DNA from: CAZEHJ01 sp964512485
Lineage (GTDB): Bacteria > Bacteroidota > Rhodothermia > Rhodothermales > UBA10348
Direction of reading: 5' to 3'
Assembly (NCBI GenBank): GCA_964512485.1
Contig: CAZEHJ010000041.1
Coordinates: 1 to 30,129, forward strand
DNA: 30,129 nt
A model generated the notes under the pieces. The model searched no databases. It saw only the letters and a program-made list of their open reading frames with translations, and was not told where the DNA came from. Positions 7,117 to 15,522 of this stretch are shown here, piece by piece. Both the position numbers and the translations under genes were made by a program. Position 1 is the first letter of the stretch. Each line of letters begins with the position of its first letter.

Positions 7117-8490
7117 TTATCCCTTATTTGTCTTTACGGACGGTACGAACCGGCCATTTCCCGGCTCACCCACTACCGCCTTCCCGTCAAAAACTTGATG
7201 GCCGCGCGTCCACGTCGATTTAACCCGACCGATAACGGACATTCCCTGGTAGGGGCTGGCTCCAACCTCGTAGTGCAAGTCGGCATCATCTACCGTCCAC
7301 TCCGCATTCGGATCGAAAATCACGAAATCAGCGTCGGCACCCACTGCCAGCCTTCCTTTGTTCTCGAACCCGAATACGTCCGCCGGTCCGGAGCACACTA
7401 GCTCAAGAAACCGGGCCAGCCCGACCCTTCCGCTTGCTACCGCGGAGCTGTAAAGCAACGAGCCCAACGTTTCGGCACCCGGAATTCCGGCGTAGGCATC
7501 GAAAATATTATCAGTCTCTTTTCTGAAAAGTGGATACGGAGAATGGTCCGATGTGACGATATCGATTCGTCCATCCTGAATTCGCTCCCAGAGACCATCC
7601 ACATCCGCCTGCTTTCTCAAAGGCGGATTACACTTGGCCCTTCCACCCTGCTCCGTCAGCGCGTGTTCAGTCAACAAAAGATATTGGAGGCATGTCTCGC
7701 CACTCGCCTTCACGCCCTGCTCCCGATTCCAGTTGATAAGATCAAACGTCCGGGGAATCGTGCCGTGAACCATGTGTAGATGTGCGCCCGTCCAGTACGC
7801 AAACTCCAGCAATCGAGCGGCAGCTTCGGCTTCGGCCACAGCCGGACGGGAAAGCGCATGATCCAGTGGAGCCGTTCGACCCTCGGCCAAAAAACGATCC
7901 GCCTCTGAAAAGATAATCTCCTGATTTTCCTGATGGGCTGCAACGGGTTTGCCCGTTTTGGCAATCTCCCTGAATGCCTCCACAAAACGGCCATCTGGAA
8001 TGCGCGGAAACCGTACCGGGTCGACTTCAATCGTCGAGACTTTGAACCCTGCTGCACCGGCGGCGGACATCAGTGCGATTTCATCGAGAGGGCCGCTGGG
8101 CTTGAATGTCACGTACAGGCCGACATCAATGATTGCTTCACGCGAGATATCTTCGATCTTCGTCCTCAGACGGTCTGACGAGTTGACAGGCCGGTCGGGC
8201 TTGTCAAACGGCATGTCAATAATCGTAGTTGTGCCGCCCGCCGCTGCCGCCCGCGTCGTGGCGGTTATTCCTTCATCCACGCAGGAACGACAGTGAACGT
8301 GTGCGTCAACGAAGCCGGGCATCACGAGAGAGTCGCCGGCTTCAACCTTCGAGCCACCGACGAGAGGATGTGAGGAAACCTGAACGATGCTCCCACCTCG
8401 AATTCCGAGCCAGCCTTCCTTGGCCTCATCCGATCCAGGAAGCGCCAATCGCCCGTGGACCACAAGGTCATATCTGTCCGAATCAGTCAT
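7117..8490 (-). CDS. Cyclic amidohydrolase (hydantoinase/allantoinase/dihydropyrimidinase family)
   Basis: 457 residues, the family length. Metal ligands line up: His64 and His66 (DAHVHCRS), carboxylated-Lys candidate Lys150 (AGFKVS), His186 (AAHQEN), His242 (HMVHGT) and Asp315 (TSDHSPYP). 'ETCLQYLLLTEHAL' and 'KCNPPLR' are typical of the allantoinase-like branch. Family members hydrolyse the amide bond of five- or six-membered cyclic diamides such as hydantoins, allantoin or dihydropyrimidines, in the cytoplasm. It starts three bases after the AroM-like stop, so the two are co-translated. The exact ring substrate cannot be read from the sequence. Confidence 0.92.
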   Translation of the reverse strand: MTDSDRYDLVVHGRLALPGSDEAKEGWLGIRGGSIVQVSSHPLVGGSKVEAGDSLVMPGFVDAHVHCRSCVDEGITATTRAAAAGGTTTIIDMPFDKPDRPVNSSDRLRTKIEDISREAIIDVGLYVTFKPSGPLDEIALMSAAGAAGFKVSTIEVDPVRFPRIPDGRFVEAFREIAKTGKPVAAHQENQEIIFSEADRFLAEGRTAPLDHALSRPAVAEAEAAARLLEFAYWTGAHLHMVHGTIPRTFDLINWNREQGVKASGETCLQYLLLTEHALTEQGGRAKCNPPLRKQADVDGLWERIQDGRIDIVTSDHSPYPLFRKETDNIFDAYAGIPGAETLGSLLYSSAVASGRVGLARFLELVCSGPADVFGFENKGRLAVGADADFVIFDPNAEWTVDDADLHYEVGASPYQGMSVIGRVKSTWTRGHQVFDGKAVVGEPGNGRFVPSVKTNKG

Positions 8491-8493
8491 CCA

Positions 8494-9189
8494 TCAGCCT
8501 CCATTCGTGTTCAGTGCCTTCGCCTCGTCAATGATCTCGCGTGCAAATTCGGCAGCCAGGTACCCGAGGTCATAGACGGGGATCGAAATGCTGTCAGCCA
8601 CTTTCGTCCATATTGCCTTCGGATACCCAACATAGTCCAACACGAGAGCGTCGCACTCACTGTCGGCACCGATCTCGGTGAGCCAGGCATCCGCCTGCAT
8701 TTCAGCAGGGCGCTCGTCCATCGACCTGATCTTAGTACTGAATCCGGCATCTGCCCATTTCTTTGCAGAAGGATCGGATTGAGAGTCGAAAGGCACGACT
8801 ACAAGCAAGTCACCGAGTCCATTTGCCGCGAATACATCGCACGCGTGCTCAAACGGCCTGATCAGTAGTCCTTCAGCTTTCAAATTGGGGAAAGGGCCAG
8901 CACACAGGACCAGATGTAATTCGACGGCCTCATCCAGCTTGTCAATTTGAGCCTGGATGAGTGGCTCGAGAAAGGATGCATCGGTCTCGATTCGCGCTCC
9001 GTCTGACAGTCTGGTCTCCAAAGGGAAGTGTCCCGAAGACAGATCCGGCTCGGGAATCTGGGCAGGATCGGCATCATCCAGAGCCCCCGTCACTGTAACC
9101 AACGGCGTATTAACGGACGCCATGATGAACGGCGTGAGGTCCGGTCTCGGTGTCTGGCCGATGGTATGAAGGGCAACGGGAATGTGCAT
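8494..9189 (-). CDS. AroM-family protein (Asp/Glu racemase-like fold)
   Basis: 231 residues from the ATG at 9187-9189, which overlaps the upstream stop as TGATG; E. coli AroM has a similar length. 'HTIGQTPRPDLTP' at the N-terminus and 'CDALVLDYVGYPKAIW' near the C-terminus are AroM-like. AroM is of unknown biochemical function but resembles the two-cysteine racemase/arylmalonate decarboxylase group. Cys96 (LVLCAGPF) fits the first cysteine; where I expect the second (usually 'LDC.GY') there is Tyr186. Standing next to a hydantoinase, a racemase-like or binding role on the ring-opened or ring-closed compound is an inference. Confidence 0.85.
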   Translation of the reverse strand: MHIPVALHTIGQTPRPDLTPFIMASVNTPLVTVTGALDDADPAQIPEPDLSSGHFPLETRLSDGARIETDASFLEPLIQAQIDKLDEAVELHLVLCAGPFPNLKAEGLLIRPFEHACDVFAANGLGDLLVVVPFDSQSDPSAKKWADAGFSTKIRSMDERPAEMQADAWLTEIGADSECDALVLDYVGYPKAIWTKVADSISIPVYDLGYLAAEFAREIIDEAKALNTNGG

Positions 9190-10577
9190 CAAAACAATAA
9201 ATGACCGCCGGTGGAAGGATGCCAGTCGCCCCATGCGTCGGCGAACGACGTGCTCGTAGCTGTCAACCTGACCGGATTGTAGAGAAAAAGCCAGGGGGCG
9301 TCGTCGCGGAGCATGCGGTATGCCTGCCGATACAGGGACTGCCGAATGCTCAGATCAGACGTAGAACGTCCGCGATCGAGGAGAGCATCAAAATCCAGGT
9401 TCGCGTAACCCAGCCACCATGGCCCGGCGAATCCGCTGTGGAATTTTTCTCGATATACCCGAAAGGTGCTGGCGGGACTGGAATCAAAGCACGCCATTTC
9501 CCCAATGTCACCATCTCGCACCCTCGTAGCGTAGCGAGGGCGGTTTTCGTCTATGTTGATGACAGCATCCAGCCCGACGTCGGCCAGATACCCCGCAATT
9601 CGATTGGCCAATTGCGGAGCTTCGTCCGGGAGCACGGAGGGAATATCCATCTCGACCTTCCATCCTTCGGGGACTCCACCCTCCTGCAGAGCATTGCGCG
9701 CTGCCTGCGGATCGAACGTCCAGGCGGGTACTTCTGGATCAAACCCCAGATGTCGACGCGTCAACGGTCCGGTCAACACATCCGCTGCACCGTGCATGAC
9801 ATCCTGCACGAGTGCGTCCACATCGACCGCCAGATTGATCGCTCGTCGGAGATGAGGATTTCTAGCCTCTTCCCTTGCCAGATTGAACATGAATGTGGCG
9901 CACACCGAGGTAGTACTTCGCAACACGTTGACTCCAGGGGCAGACGACTGGGCGGGTGCCAGTTTGGCGGCGATATCAGCGAAACCCTCCTTCAGCTCCT
10001 GTAAACGAATTTTGCAATCCGGCTCCGAGCGAAATATCAGGCGCGTATCGTCAGAGTGCATGATGACACATCGGCTCGATGCATCTTCGATGCGGTACTT
10101 GCCCGTTCCAACGAATCCTTCCGGCAGGCTGGCAACTGATGTCTCAGACAGAATGGGAATCTCGCAAAGTAGATCAGCCAGATCTGCCATCGGTTCGGGA
10201 GTGGTCAGAATGACTTGCCGCGGTCCTTCTTTTTCAATTTCGCATCCTGAGAGATAGCCTTGAATTACCCCGCTTGTACCCAACTCTCCTTCAATGTCTT
10301 CGTCACGCATCCGCCTCAAAGAAAAAATGACATCATCTGACGTGAACACAGAACCATCATGAAAAGAAACGTCGTCGCGAAGCGTGAACGACCAGGTGCG
10401 GGCGTCATTCGAAAGCGTCCAGGCGGTTGCCAGACAAGGATCGAACGAGCCGTCATCGCGGATCCGGATCAACGGATCAAACACATTTCCCAGAATTGAT
10501 AAACGATCCGCATTGTCACTCGTAATGTGCGGGTCCGAGATGCGGACGTGCTCCTGCAGAATGCGAATCGTTCTCAT
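9189..10577 (-). CDS. Family-5 solute-binding-protein homologue without a signal peptide
   Basis: 462 residues from the ATG at 10575-10577, which overlaps the DUF6282-type stop as TGATG. The SBP_bac_5 pattern is clear: 'NVFDPLIRIRDDGSFDPCLATAWTLS', 'WSFTLRDDVSFHDGSVFTSDDVIFSLRRM', 'GTGKYRIE', 'LRRAINLAVDVDALV'. The N-terminus (MRTIRILQEHVRISDPH) goes straight into the mature fold, with neither a hydrophobic core nor a lipobox. The stop/start overlap leaves no room for one. It should therefore stay in the cytoplasm unless exported another way. The same operon encodes a normal binding lipoprotein (15523-17037), so this copy may do something other than feed the importer. Confidence 0.88.
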   Translation of the reverse strand: MRTIRILQEHVRISDPHITSDNADRLSILGNVFDPLIRIRDDGSFDPCLATAWTLSNDARTWSFTLRDDVSFHDGSVFTSDDVIFSLRRMRDEDIEGELGTSGVIQGYLSGCEIEKEGPRQVILTTPEPMADLADLLCEIPILSETSVASLPEGFVGTGKYRIEDASSRCVIMHSDDTRLIFRSEPDCKIRLQELKEGFADIAAKLAPAQSSAPGVNVLRSTTSVCATFMFNLAREEARNPHLRRAINLAVDVDALVQDVMHGAADVLTGPLTRRHLGFDPEVPAWTFDPQAARNALQEGGVPEGWKVEMDIPSVLPDEAPQLANRIAGYLADVGLDAVINIDENRPRYATRVRDGDIGEMACFDSSPASTFRVYREKFHSGFAGPWWLGYANLDFDALLDRGRSTSDLSIRQSLYRQAYRMLRDDAPWLFLYNPVRLTATSTSFADAWGDWHPSTGGHLLF

Positions 10578-11626
10578 CAAGCGTCAGCCTCTTCTTCAGG
10601 GAGTGGGTCGAGGTCCAGCAGGCGCTCAGGGTTGGTCTTGATCATTGTTCGGATATCGTCTTCAGATATGCCCAGGTCAAGCATACAGGCGACAAATTCC
10701 CGGAATCCCTCAACCGGAGAGGGCAGCGTGTACACTCCAAAATCTGTGGCGAGAATACAGTGCTCTGCCCCCACTTCACGGATTTGCTCGGCTACTTTCT
10801 TGACGCCTCCGTCTGGCGCCGTGTCCATTCCCTCATCGATTGACATGTATTCTCGTTCCACATAGTAATGCGTCTTGGGAATTGGTGTGGTGTGTGTGTA
10901 GGCGGCAAGCGTGTACTCGATGAAGGCTCCCTTCGAGGCCATCCACTTGAGTTCGTCCACGGTTGCGATCTTGGTGACAGATGATGCTACCAGCACCTTC
11001 TTGATACCGTACTGCTCGGCCAACTTGATCAGTCGAAGAGCCTCCGGAACCGAGATATGCCCGGTGTTCAGATACACGTGAGGGTGATCCGCGATGAGAC
11101 GGAGCACTTCGTCCAGCGCGGCATCCGGCTCTCCCTCGAGAGGCACCCGAATGCACCGGTCCAATTCCTGGGTCTTGAAATCCGGGTAGATTTCGCTCAG
11201 CGGCACAAATTCTCCATCCACAAGATGACCTTCTCGGGCCGCCTGGAAATAGGTTGAGTGGGCGCCGAAGCTTACATATTTGGCCCCTGTACCATAATAG
11301 AGGGCCGTTTTGACCGCTCGCGGGTTCATCCCACCATAGACTGTGTTCATGATCAGGCCACCGAACGTTTCGAATCGATCGGCGCTCTCGCGCATCACGC
11401 GATTCACGATCCAGGAGGTACCATTCGACATCTCGAACACGTCCATGTAGACGATGGCTCGCATGCCGGCTTCGCGAGCCTCAAGTGCGGCTTCAACAGG
11501 ATCCACGCGGCGCGGACTCGAAAAGATGTGGGGACCGGCGTGGACGTGAATGTCGATGGCTCCTTTGAGAAGCTCCTTCGATAGCTCGAACGATCGTCCC
11601 GGTGGTAACAGATAATCCTGATTCAT
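10577..11626 (-). CDS. DUF6282-type metal-dependent hydrolase (amidohydrolase-like)
   Basis: 349 residues. 'GAIDIHVHAGPH' gives His27, His29 and His33 right after a strand, as in TIM-barrel metal hydrolases; later candidate ligands are His206 in the 'LNTGHIS' segment and the Asp of 'LATDFGVYTLP' near the C-terminus. This arrangement and the overall sequence fit the DUF6282 family, whose reaction is not established. It lies 36 bases after the AstE-like gene, and its stop overlaps the next ATG. In context it probably hydrolyses an amide or lactone-like bond of the pathway substrate. The reaction is inferred from the fold only. Confidence 0.8.
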   Translation of the reverse strand: MNQDYLLPPGRSFELSKELLKGAIDIHVHAGPHIFSSPRRVDPVEAALEAREAGMRAIVYMDVFEMSNGTSWIVNRVMRESADRFETFGGLIMNTVYGGMNPRAVKTALYYGTGAKYVSFGAHSTYFQAAREGHLVDGEFVPLSEIYPDFKTQELDRCIRVPLEGEPDAALDEVLRLIADHPHVYLNTGHISVPEALRLIKLAEQYGIKKVLVASSVTKIATVDELKWMASKGAFIEYTLAAYTHTTPIPKTHYYVEREYMSIDEGMDTAPDGGVKKVAEQIREVGAEHCILATDFGVYTLPSPVEGFREFVACMLDLGISEDDIRTMIKTNPERLLDLDPLPEEEADA

Positions 11627-11662
11627 TGCGTCTGCGGACCACGCCGCGCTGTCATATGAGAT

Positions 11663-12559
11663 TTAGAGCTGGCCCAGCCAGATGAGGAAGCCGTCTTCTT
11701 TGACCGGCATACCGATGTTCATGTTCATCACCGTTGCATCTTCGGGCGCTTCTACCGTCTGGAGTACATTTCCGAAGTAGTCCCTGACTTCGCCGAGAAA
11801 AGTGCCTTTTGTGACGTCCTCTCCCACCGTCACGACCGGAAAGTAAATCCCTTCCTGGTTCGCGGTGAGCCACCATCGATCTCCGATCACCTTCGGTTCA
11901 GGGTGCTCTTCGGCCGGGCCTTCGAGAAATCCCAGATCTTTCAACACGTTGATGATTCCGCCGTACATGATCGCATCGTTGCGATCTCCGACCTCTCCGA
12001 CTTCTGGGGTGATTTCCGGGACGCCCAGCTTATCGCAAAGTCCTTTTTTCGGCCACAACCACCACGCAGGACGCTTTCCGGATGGATCCGGGGGCGGCTC
12101 GCCGCGATACGTGGATAGACTCACGATACCCACTCCGAATGCGCGGGCCATGCGCATGGCTTTGGCCTCGGCAACTTCATCACCAATCAGGCGACAGATT
12201 ACGTAGGGGTGCATGAGCTCGGTGAATTCGCCACCGTGGCAGTTGATGATGTACTGGCTTCCCGTCGCAGCTTCGAGCATCATGTCTGCCATGCCCGGTG
12301 TGGTGGGAGCAAATTGCACCCAGTTCATCAGCGAGTGCTCGTTGGTCGCCATACTGACCACGATCGTGCCCTTCACCTCGGCAGGATCGATTTCGCGATA
12401 CAGCCGCATAGCCGCCTCGATTCCGGCGTACTCCGTTCCATGTTGCCCGCCGAACACCGTGATGCGCTCTCCGGGAGTTTCGCCCTGAATAACCCCGATG
12501 GGCATGCGGGTTTCTGTGCCGTCTTCCTCAGTTCGGGTCAGGAAATAGGATTCTTTCAT
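11663..12559 (-). CDS. Succinylglutamate desuccinylase/aspartoacylase-family zinc deacylase
   Basis: 298 residues from the ATG at 12557-12559, 13 bases after the preceding stop. A longer open frame reaches 12706 but would run through the upstream gene. The AstE/AspA signature is present: zinc ligands His40 and Glu43 (GGQHGTEYAG) and His108 (NCHGGEF), and the probable catalytic Glu186 (ITPEVGE). The C-terminal part ('GIYFPVVTVGEDVTKGTFLGEVRD', then 'IGMPVKEDGFLIWLG') forms the small beta domain of this family. Such enzymes remove an acyl group from an amino group, e.g. N-succinylglutamate or N-acetylaspartate. Here it may release the amino acid after ring opening by the hydantoinase-like enzyme. 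Confidence 0.9.
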   Translation of the reverse strand: MKESYFLTRTEEDGTETRMPIGVIQGETPGERITVFGGQHGTEYAGIEAAMRLYREIDPAEVKGTIVVSMATNEHSLMNWVQFAPTTPGMADMMLEAATGSQYIINCHGGEFTELMHPYVICRLIGDEVAEAKAMRMARAFGVGIVSLSTYRGEPPPDPSGKRPAWWLWPKKGLCDKLGVPEITPEVGEVGDRNDAIMYGGIINVLKDLGFLEGPAEEHPEPKVIGDRWWLTANQEGIYFPVVTVGEDVTKGTFLGEVRDYFGNVLQTVEAPEDATVMNMNIGMPVKEDGFLIWLGQL

Positions 12560-12572
12560 CGTGGGCGTCAGT

Positions 12573-13643
12573 CTAGACCAGGTTTTTAACCAGGTCGATG
12601 AATATGCGTTGTCCGTTGGTACACCGATACAATCCGATATCCGGGTCGGTGAGGTCGCCTTCAGGCCCGAATTCAATCTCGCCAAGCGCACCGCTGTGCG
12701 AACCATAGTTCTGTGCCTCTTTCAAGACAGCCGGGACCGTCACCTCTGGCGCTCGCCGGATGCATTCGAGAATAATTTCTGCGCAGTCGTAGGCTTCCGG
12801 GGCATATTGCGGTGAGTCCAACATGGATGGAAAGCGGTCTGCGAATTCAACCAGGAATTTCTTGGCGGATGGTTTCACCATCATGTCGATTCCAGCAAGG
12901 CTGTGATACGGCGACTCGGTGTCCAGACTCGGGACTTCCAGAAAGGCATAAGGCTTCAGCGCATCGCTGCCCAGAAATACGGCCTTCACCCCGCGATCCC
13001 GAAGACGATGCGCAATTATGTGGGATTGATTCCAGTACACGGCGAAATAAACCAGATCCGGATCTGCCTCCACGACAGCGTCGATCAGTTCGTCATAGTC
13101 CAGATTGCGCTCTTTTTCGCCGTATCCGTAGTGCAGGACGGGCGTTGAGCCCAGACGTGTGGCTTCGTCGGCAACGATTTTCGAAATCGGCTCCCCCCAG
13201 GCAGAGTCCTCGTTGAGGATTGCGATTCGTTTTGCCCCCAGATACTTCGCTGCGACCTGCCCCAGGGCTCTACCCTGTACTTCGTCGTTGGCGACGGTGC
13301 GGAAGAAGTGCGTGTAGCCTTTGTTGGTGAGCAACGGGCTCGAGGCCTCCGAACTCATTTGCAGAATCTGGGCGTCGGCGTAAATGTCCTGCGAGATGAC
13401 AGCCATCGCGCTATTCGAAGGGCCGAGGACGGCGATTGCATCCTCGCGCGCTACAAATGCTGCGGCGGCGGCTCTTGAAATGTCACGGTCTTTTCCGTTG
13501 ACGATGACCTCCAGATTGACGTGCACGGGCAAACTACCGCTGGCATTGGCCTTGTCGATCGCCATTTCGGCGGCGCAGTATCCTGCATTGGAATACACAT
13601 CGTCGCTGGAAAGTTCGAACCCGATTGTTACGGTGTCTGGCAT
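12573..13643 (-). CDS. Type-I periplasmic-binding-fold protein (Leu/Ile/Val-like) without a signal peptide
   Basis: 356 residues from the ATG at 13641-13643, where the fold starts at once (MPDTVTIGFELSSDDVYSNA). The Peripla_BP_6 pattern is seen in 'AVLGPSNSAMAVISQDIYAD', 'QMSSEASSPLLTNKG', 'HFFRTVANDEVQGRAL', 'AILNEDSAWGEP' and 'LGSDALKPYAF'. A TTG-initiated extension to 13697 adds polar residues only, so no signal peptide is found in either version. These proteins normally serve amino-acid ABC importers of the Liv type, but the operon holds Dpp-type permeases. It is an odd partner and may be a cytoplasmic ligand sensor or carrier. It follows dppC by 46 bases. Confidence 0.85.
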   Translation of the reverse strand: MPDTVTIGFELSSDDVYSNAGYCAAEMAIDKANASGSLPVHVNLEVIVNGKDRDISRAAAAAFVAREDAIAVLGPSNSAMAVISQDIYADAQILQMSSEASSPLLTNKGYTHFFRTVANDEVQGRALGQVAAKYLGAKRIAILNEDSAWGEPISKIVADEATRLGSTPVLHYGYGEKERNLDYDELIDAVVEADPDLVYFAVYWNQSHIIAHRLRDRGVKAVFLGSDALKPYAFLEVPSLDTESPYHSLAGIDMMVKPSAKKFLVEFADRFPSMLDSPQYAPEAYDCAEIILECIRRAPEVTVPAVLKEAQNYGSHSGALGEIEFGPEGDLTDPDIGLYRCTNGQRIFIDLVKNLV

Positions 13644-13689
13644 AGTCTTACGCTGTTGGTGGGACGGCAAAGTAGCAGGTATTGGGGCG

Positions 13690-14538
13690 TCAGTCAATCA
13701 ATCTCGGATCGTAATAATCACGTAACCAGTCGCCGAGCATATTTACCGAATAAACGCACAGCATGAGCGCGATACCCGGGAGTGTTGACACCCACCACGC
13801 AATTCTCAGGTAGTTGCGTCCTTCGCCCAGCATTCCGCCCCAGGTAGGTGTGCTGGGAGGCACGCCCACACCCAGGAAACTCAGCGATGCCTCGTTGATG
13901 ATGTTCGTCGCAAGTGCGAAGCTCGCGACCACGATCAGAGGATTGATGATGTTGGGAATGACATGTCGAATCAGAATCGGGATATCCTTCAGGCCGAGAG
14001 AATGTGCCGCAGTGATGTACTCCTGATTGCACACCTGCAGGGTCTGCCCGCGGGCCACGCGGCAGAATGGTGCCCAGGTCGCAAGACTCAGGACGAATAT
14101 GACATTCATCATGCTGGGACCGACGAGCGCCATAATGGCAACCGCCAGGAGAATTGACGGAAATGCAAGCTGGATATCGACAAGACGCATGATGACCGTT
14201 TCAACCCATCCTCTGAAGTAGCCGGCGACAAGACCCAGGATCGACCCGATAACTCCACCAATAGCTACCGTGGCTACTCCCACAAAAAGCGAAACGCGCG
14301 CGCCATAAATAATGCGGCTCAGCACATCGCGGCCCACATTGTCCGTTCCCAGAAGATGGTCCGCACTACCCCCGTCGGCCCAGGCCGGCGGCGTAAGCCG
14401 CAAGCGAATGTCGATAGCACCGGGGTCGAGCGGCGCAATCAAGGGGGCGACAAATGCCACGAAGACCAGAACCGTCAGAATGACGACTCCCGTCAGCGCC
14501 ACGGGCGATGATTTGAGTTGTTTCCAGATTTCACTCAT
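13690..14538 (-). CDS. Dipeptide-type ABC transporter permease (DppC-like)
   Basis: 282 residues from the ATG at 14536-14538, which overlaps the dppB-like stop as ATGAGTGA; the frame opens further upstream but inside dppB. It has about six membrane spans. 'HLLGTDNVGRDVLSRIIYGARVSL' and the coupling-helix EAA motif 'EYITAAHSLGLKDIPILIRHVIPN' are diagnostic of DppC/OppC, as is 'EASLSFLGVGVPPSTPTWGGML'. It sits in the inner membrane with the DppB-like partner and is driven by the two ATPases at 4261-6194. Confidence 0.95.
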   Translation of the reverse strand: MSEIWKQLKSSPVALTGVVILTVLVFVAFVAPLIAPLDPGAIDIRLRLTPPAWADGGSADHLLGTDNVGRDVLSRIIYGARVSLFVGVATVAIGGVIGSILGLVAGYFRGWVETVIMRLVDIQLAFPSILLAVAIMALVGPSMMNVIFVLSLATWAPFCRVARGQTLQVCNQEYITAAHSLGLKDIPILIRHVIPNIINPLIVVASFALATNIINEASLSFLGVGVPPSTPTWGGMLGEGRNYLRIAWWVSTLPGIALMLCVYSVNMLGDWLRDYYDPRLID

Positions 14539-15493
14539 GGCGTATCCGCGGATCGATGAGTGAATAACTGAGATCAACGATGAGATTGACCATCACGAAA
14601 ACCAGTGCCCCAAACGTGATCACTCCCTGCACGAGCGGCAGGTCGCGTGCCTGAATGGCCTGCAGCGTCAGCCTGCCGATTCCGGGCCAGGCGAAAACAG
14701 TTTCAGTGATGAGGGCGCCGCCGAGGAGGCTTCCGATCTCGATACCAAGCATCGTAATAACCGGGATGAGCGCATTGCGCAGGGCGTGTATGTAGTAGAC
14801 CCTCCAGTTGGGCAGGCCTTTGGCGCGAGCCGTGCGGATGTAGTCCTGGCCCAGCACATCCAGCATGGACGAACGAACAAGACGGGCAATGCGGGCAGTC
14901 GAGAAAGTGGCGAGCGTAATGGCGGGCAGCAGCAGATGAGCGAACGTCCCACGCCCCGAAACCGGCAACCAGCGCAGCCAAACCCCGAACACCAGAATCA
15001 GCATAATGCCCAACCAGAAGGTGGGCACGGATTGCGCAAAAAGTGCACCACTCATCGCAAGCCTGTCGGCAGGTGTATTGCGGCGGACGGCGCTCAGAAC
15101 ACCGATCGGAATCGAGATGAATATGATGAGGAAAAGCGATGCTGCCGTCAGTTCGAGCGTCGCCGGAAATCGCTGAATGATCAGATCGATGACGGGGACC
15201 TGCTGACGCACGGAAACGCCGAAGTCGCCCCGCGTGAGTCCGGAGAGGTAGTCCAGATATTGCACGCCGAGAGGACGATCATACCCCATGTGTTCGCGGA
15301 ACGACGAAATCTGCTCGGCCGTCCAGTGGTCGCCGATCATCAACGTGGCCGGGTCTCCAGAAAGAAACGTCAAACCGAAGGCAATCGTCGCCACCGCCCA
15401 GAGAATGAAGACGGCCATCAGAAGGCGTTTTGCGACGTATCGGGCCATGCGACGTGGGGTGGGCGGATTCAGGGAAAGCTGCTTGGCAATCAT
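14531..15493 (-). CDS. Dipeptide-type ABC transporter permease (DppB-like)
   Basis: 320 residues from the ATG at 15491-15493; a second ATG at 15446-15448 gives the more usual DppB start (MARYVAKRLL) with 305 residues, and I cannot decide between them because neither has a clear ribosome site. Six membrane spans are visible. The EAA motif 'DYIRTARAKGLPNWRVYYIHALRNALIPVITM' and 'ALITETVFAWPGIGRLTLQAI' are typical. It lies 29 bases after the binding-lipoprotein stop (or 74 with the shorter start). It forms the inner-membrane channel together with DppC. Confidence 0.95.
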   Translation of the reverse strand: MIAKQLSLNPPTPRRMARYVAKRLLMAVFILWAVATIAFGLTFLSGDPATLMIGDHWTAEQISSFREHMGYDRPLGVQYLDYLSGLTRGDFGVSVRQQVPVIDLIIQRFPATLELTAASLFLIIFISIPIGVLSAVRRNTPADRLAMSGALFAQSVPTFWLGIMLILVFGVWLRWLPVSGRGTFAHLLLPAITLATFSTARIARLVRSSMLDVLGQDYIRTARAKGLPNWRVYYIHALRNALIPVITMLGIEIGSLLGGALITETVFAWPGIGRLTLQAIQARDLPLVQGVITFGALVFVMVNLIVDLSYSLIDPRIRHE

Positions 15494-15522
15494 GCCAAGA
15501 ACGAGCCAAGATTATTCCAGCT

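Noticed and set aside
9201..10004. 267-codon open frame on + opposite the signal-less family-5 binding protein
   Set aside because: It is an antisense shadow; the minus frame has the SBP motifs and operon overlaps at both ends.
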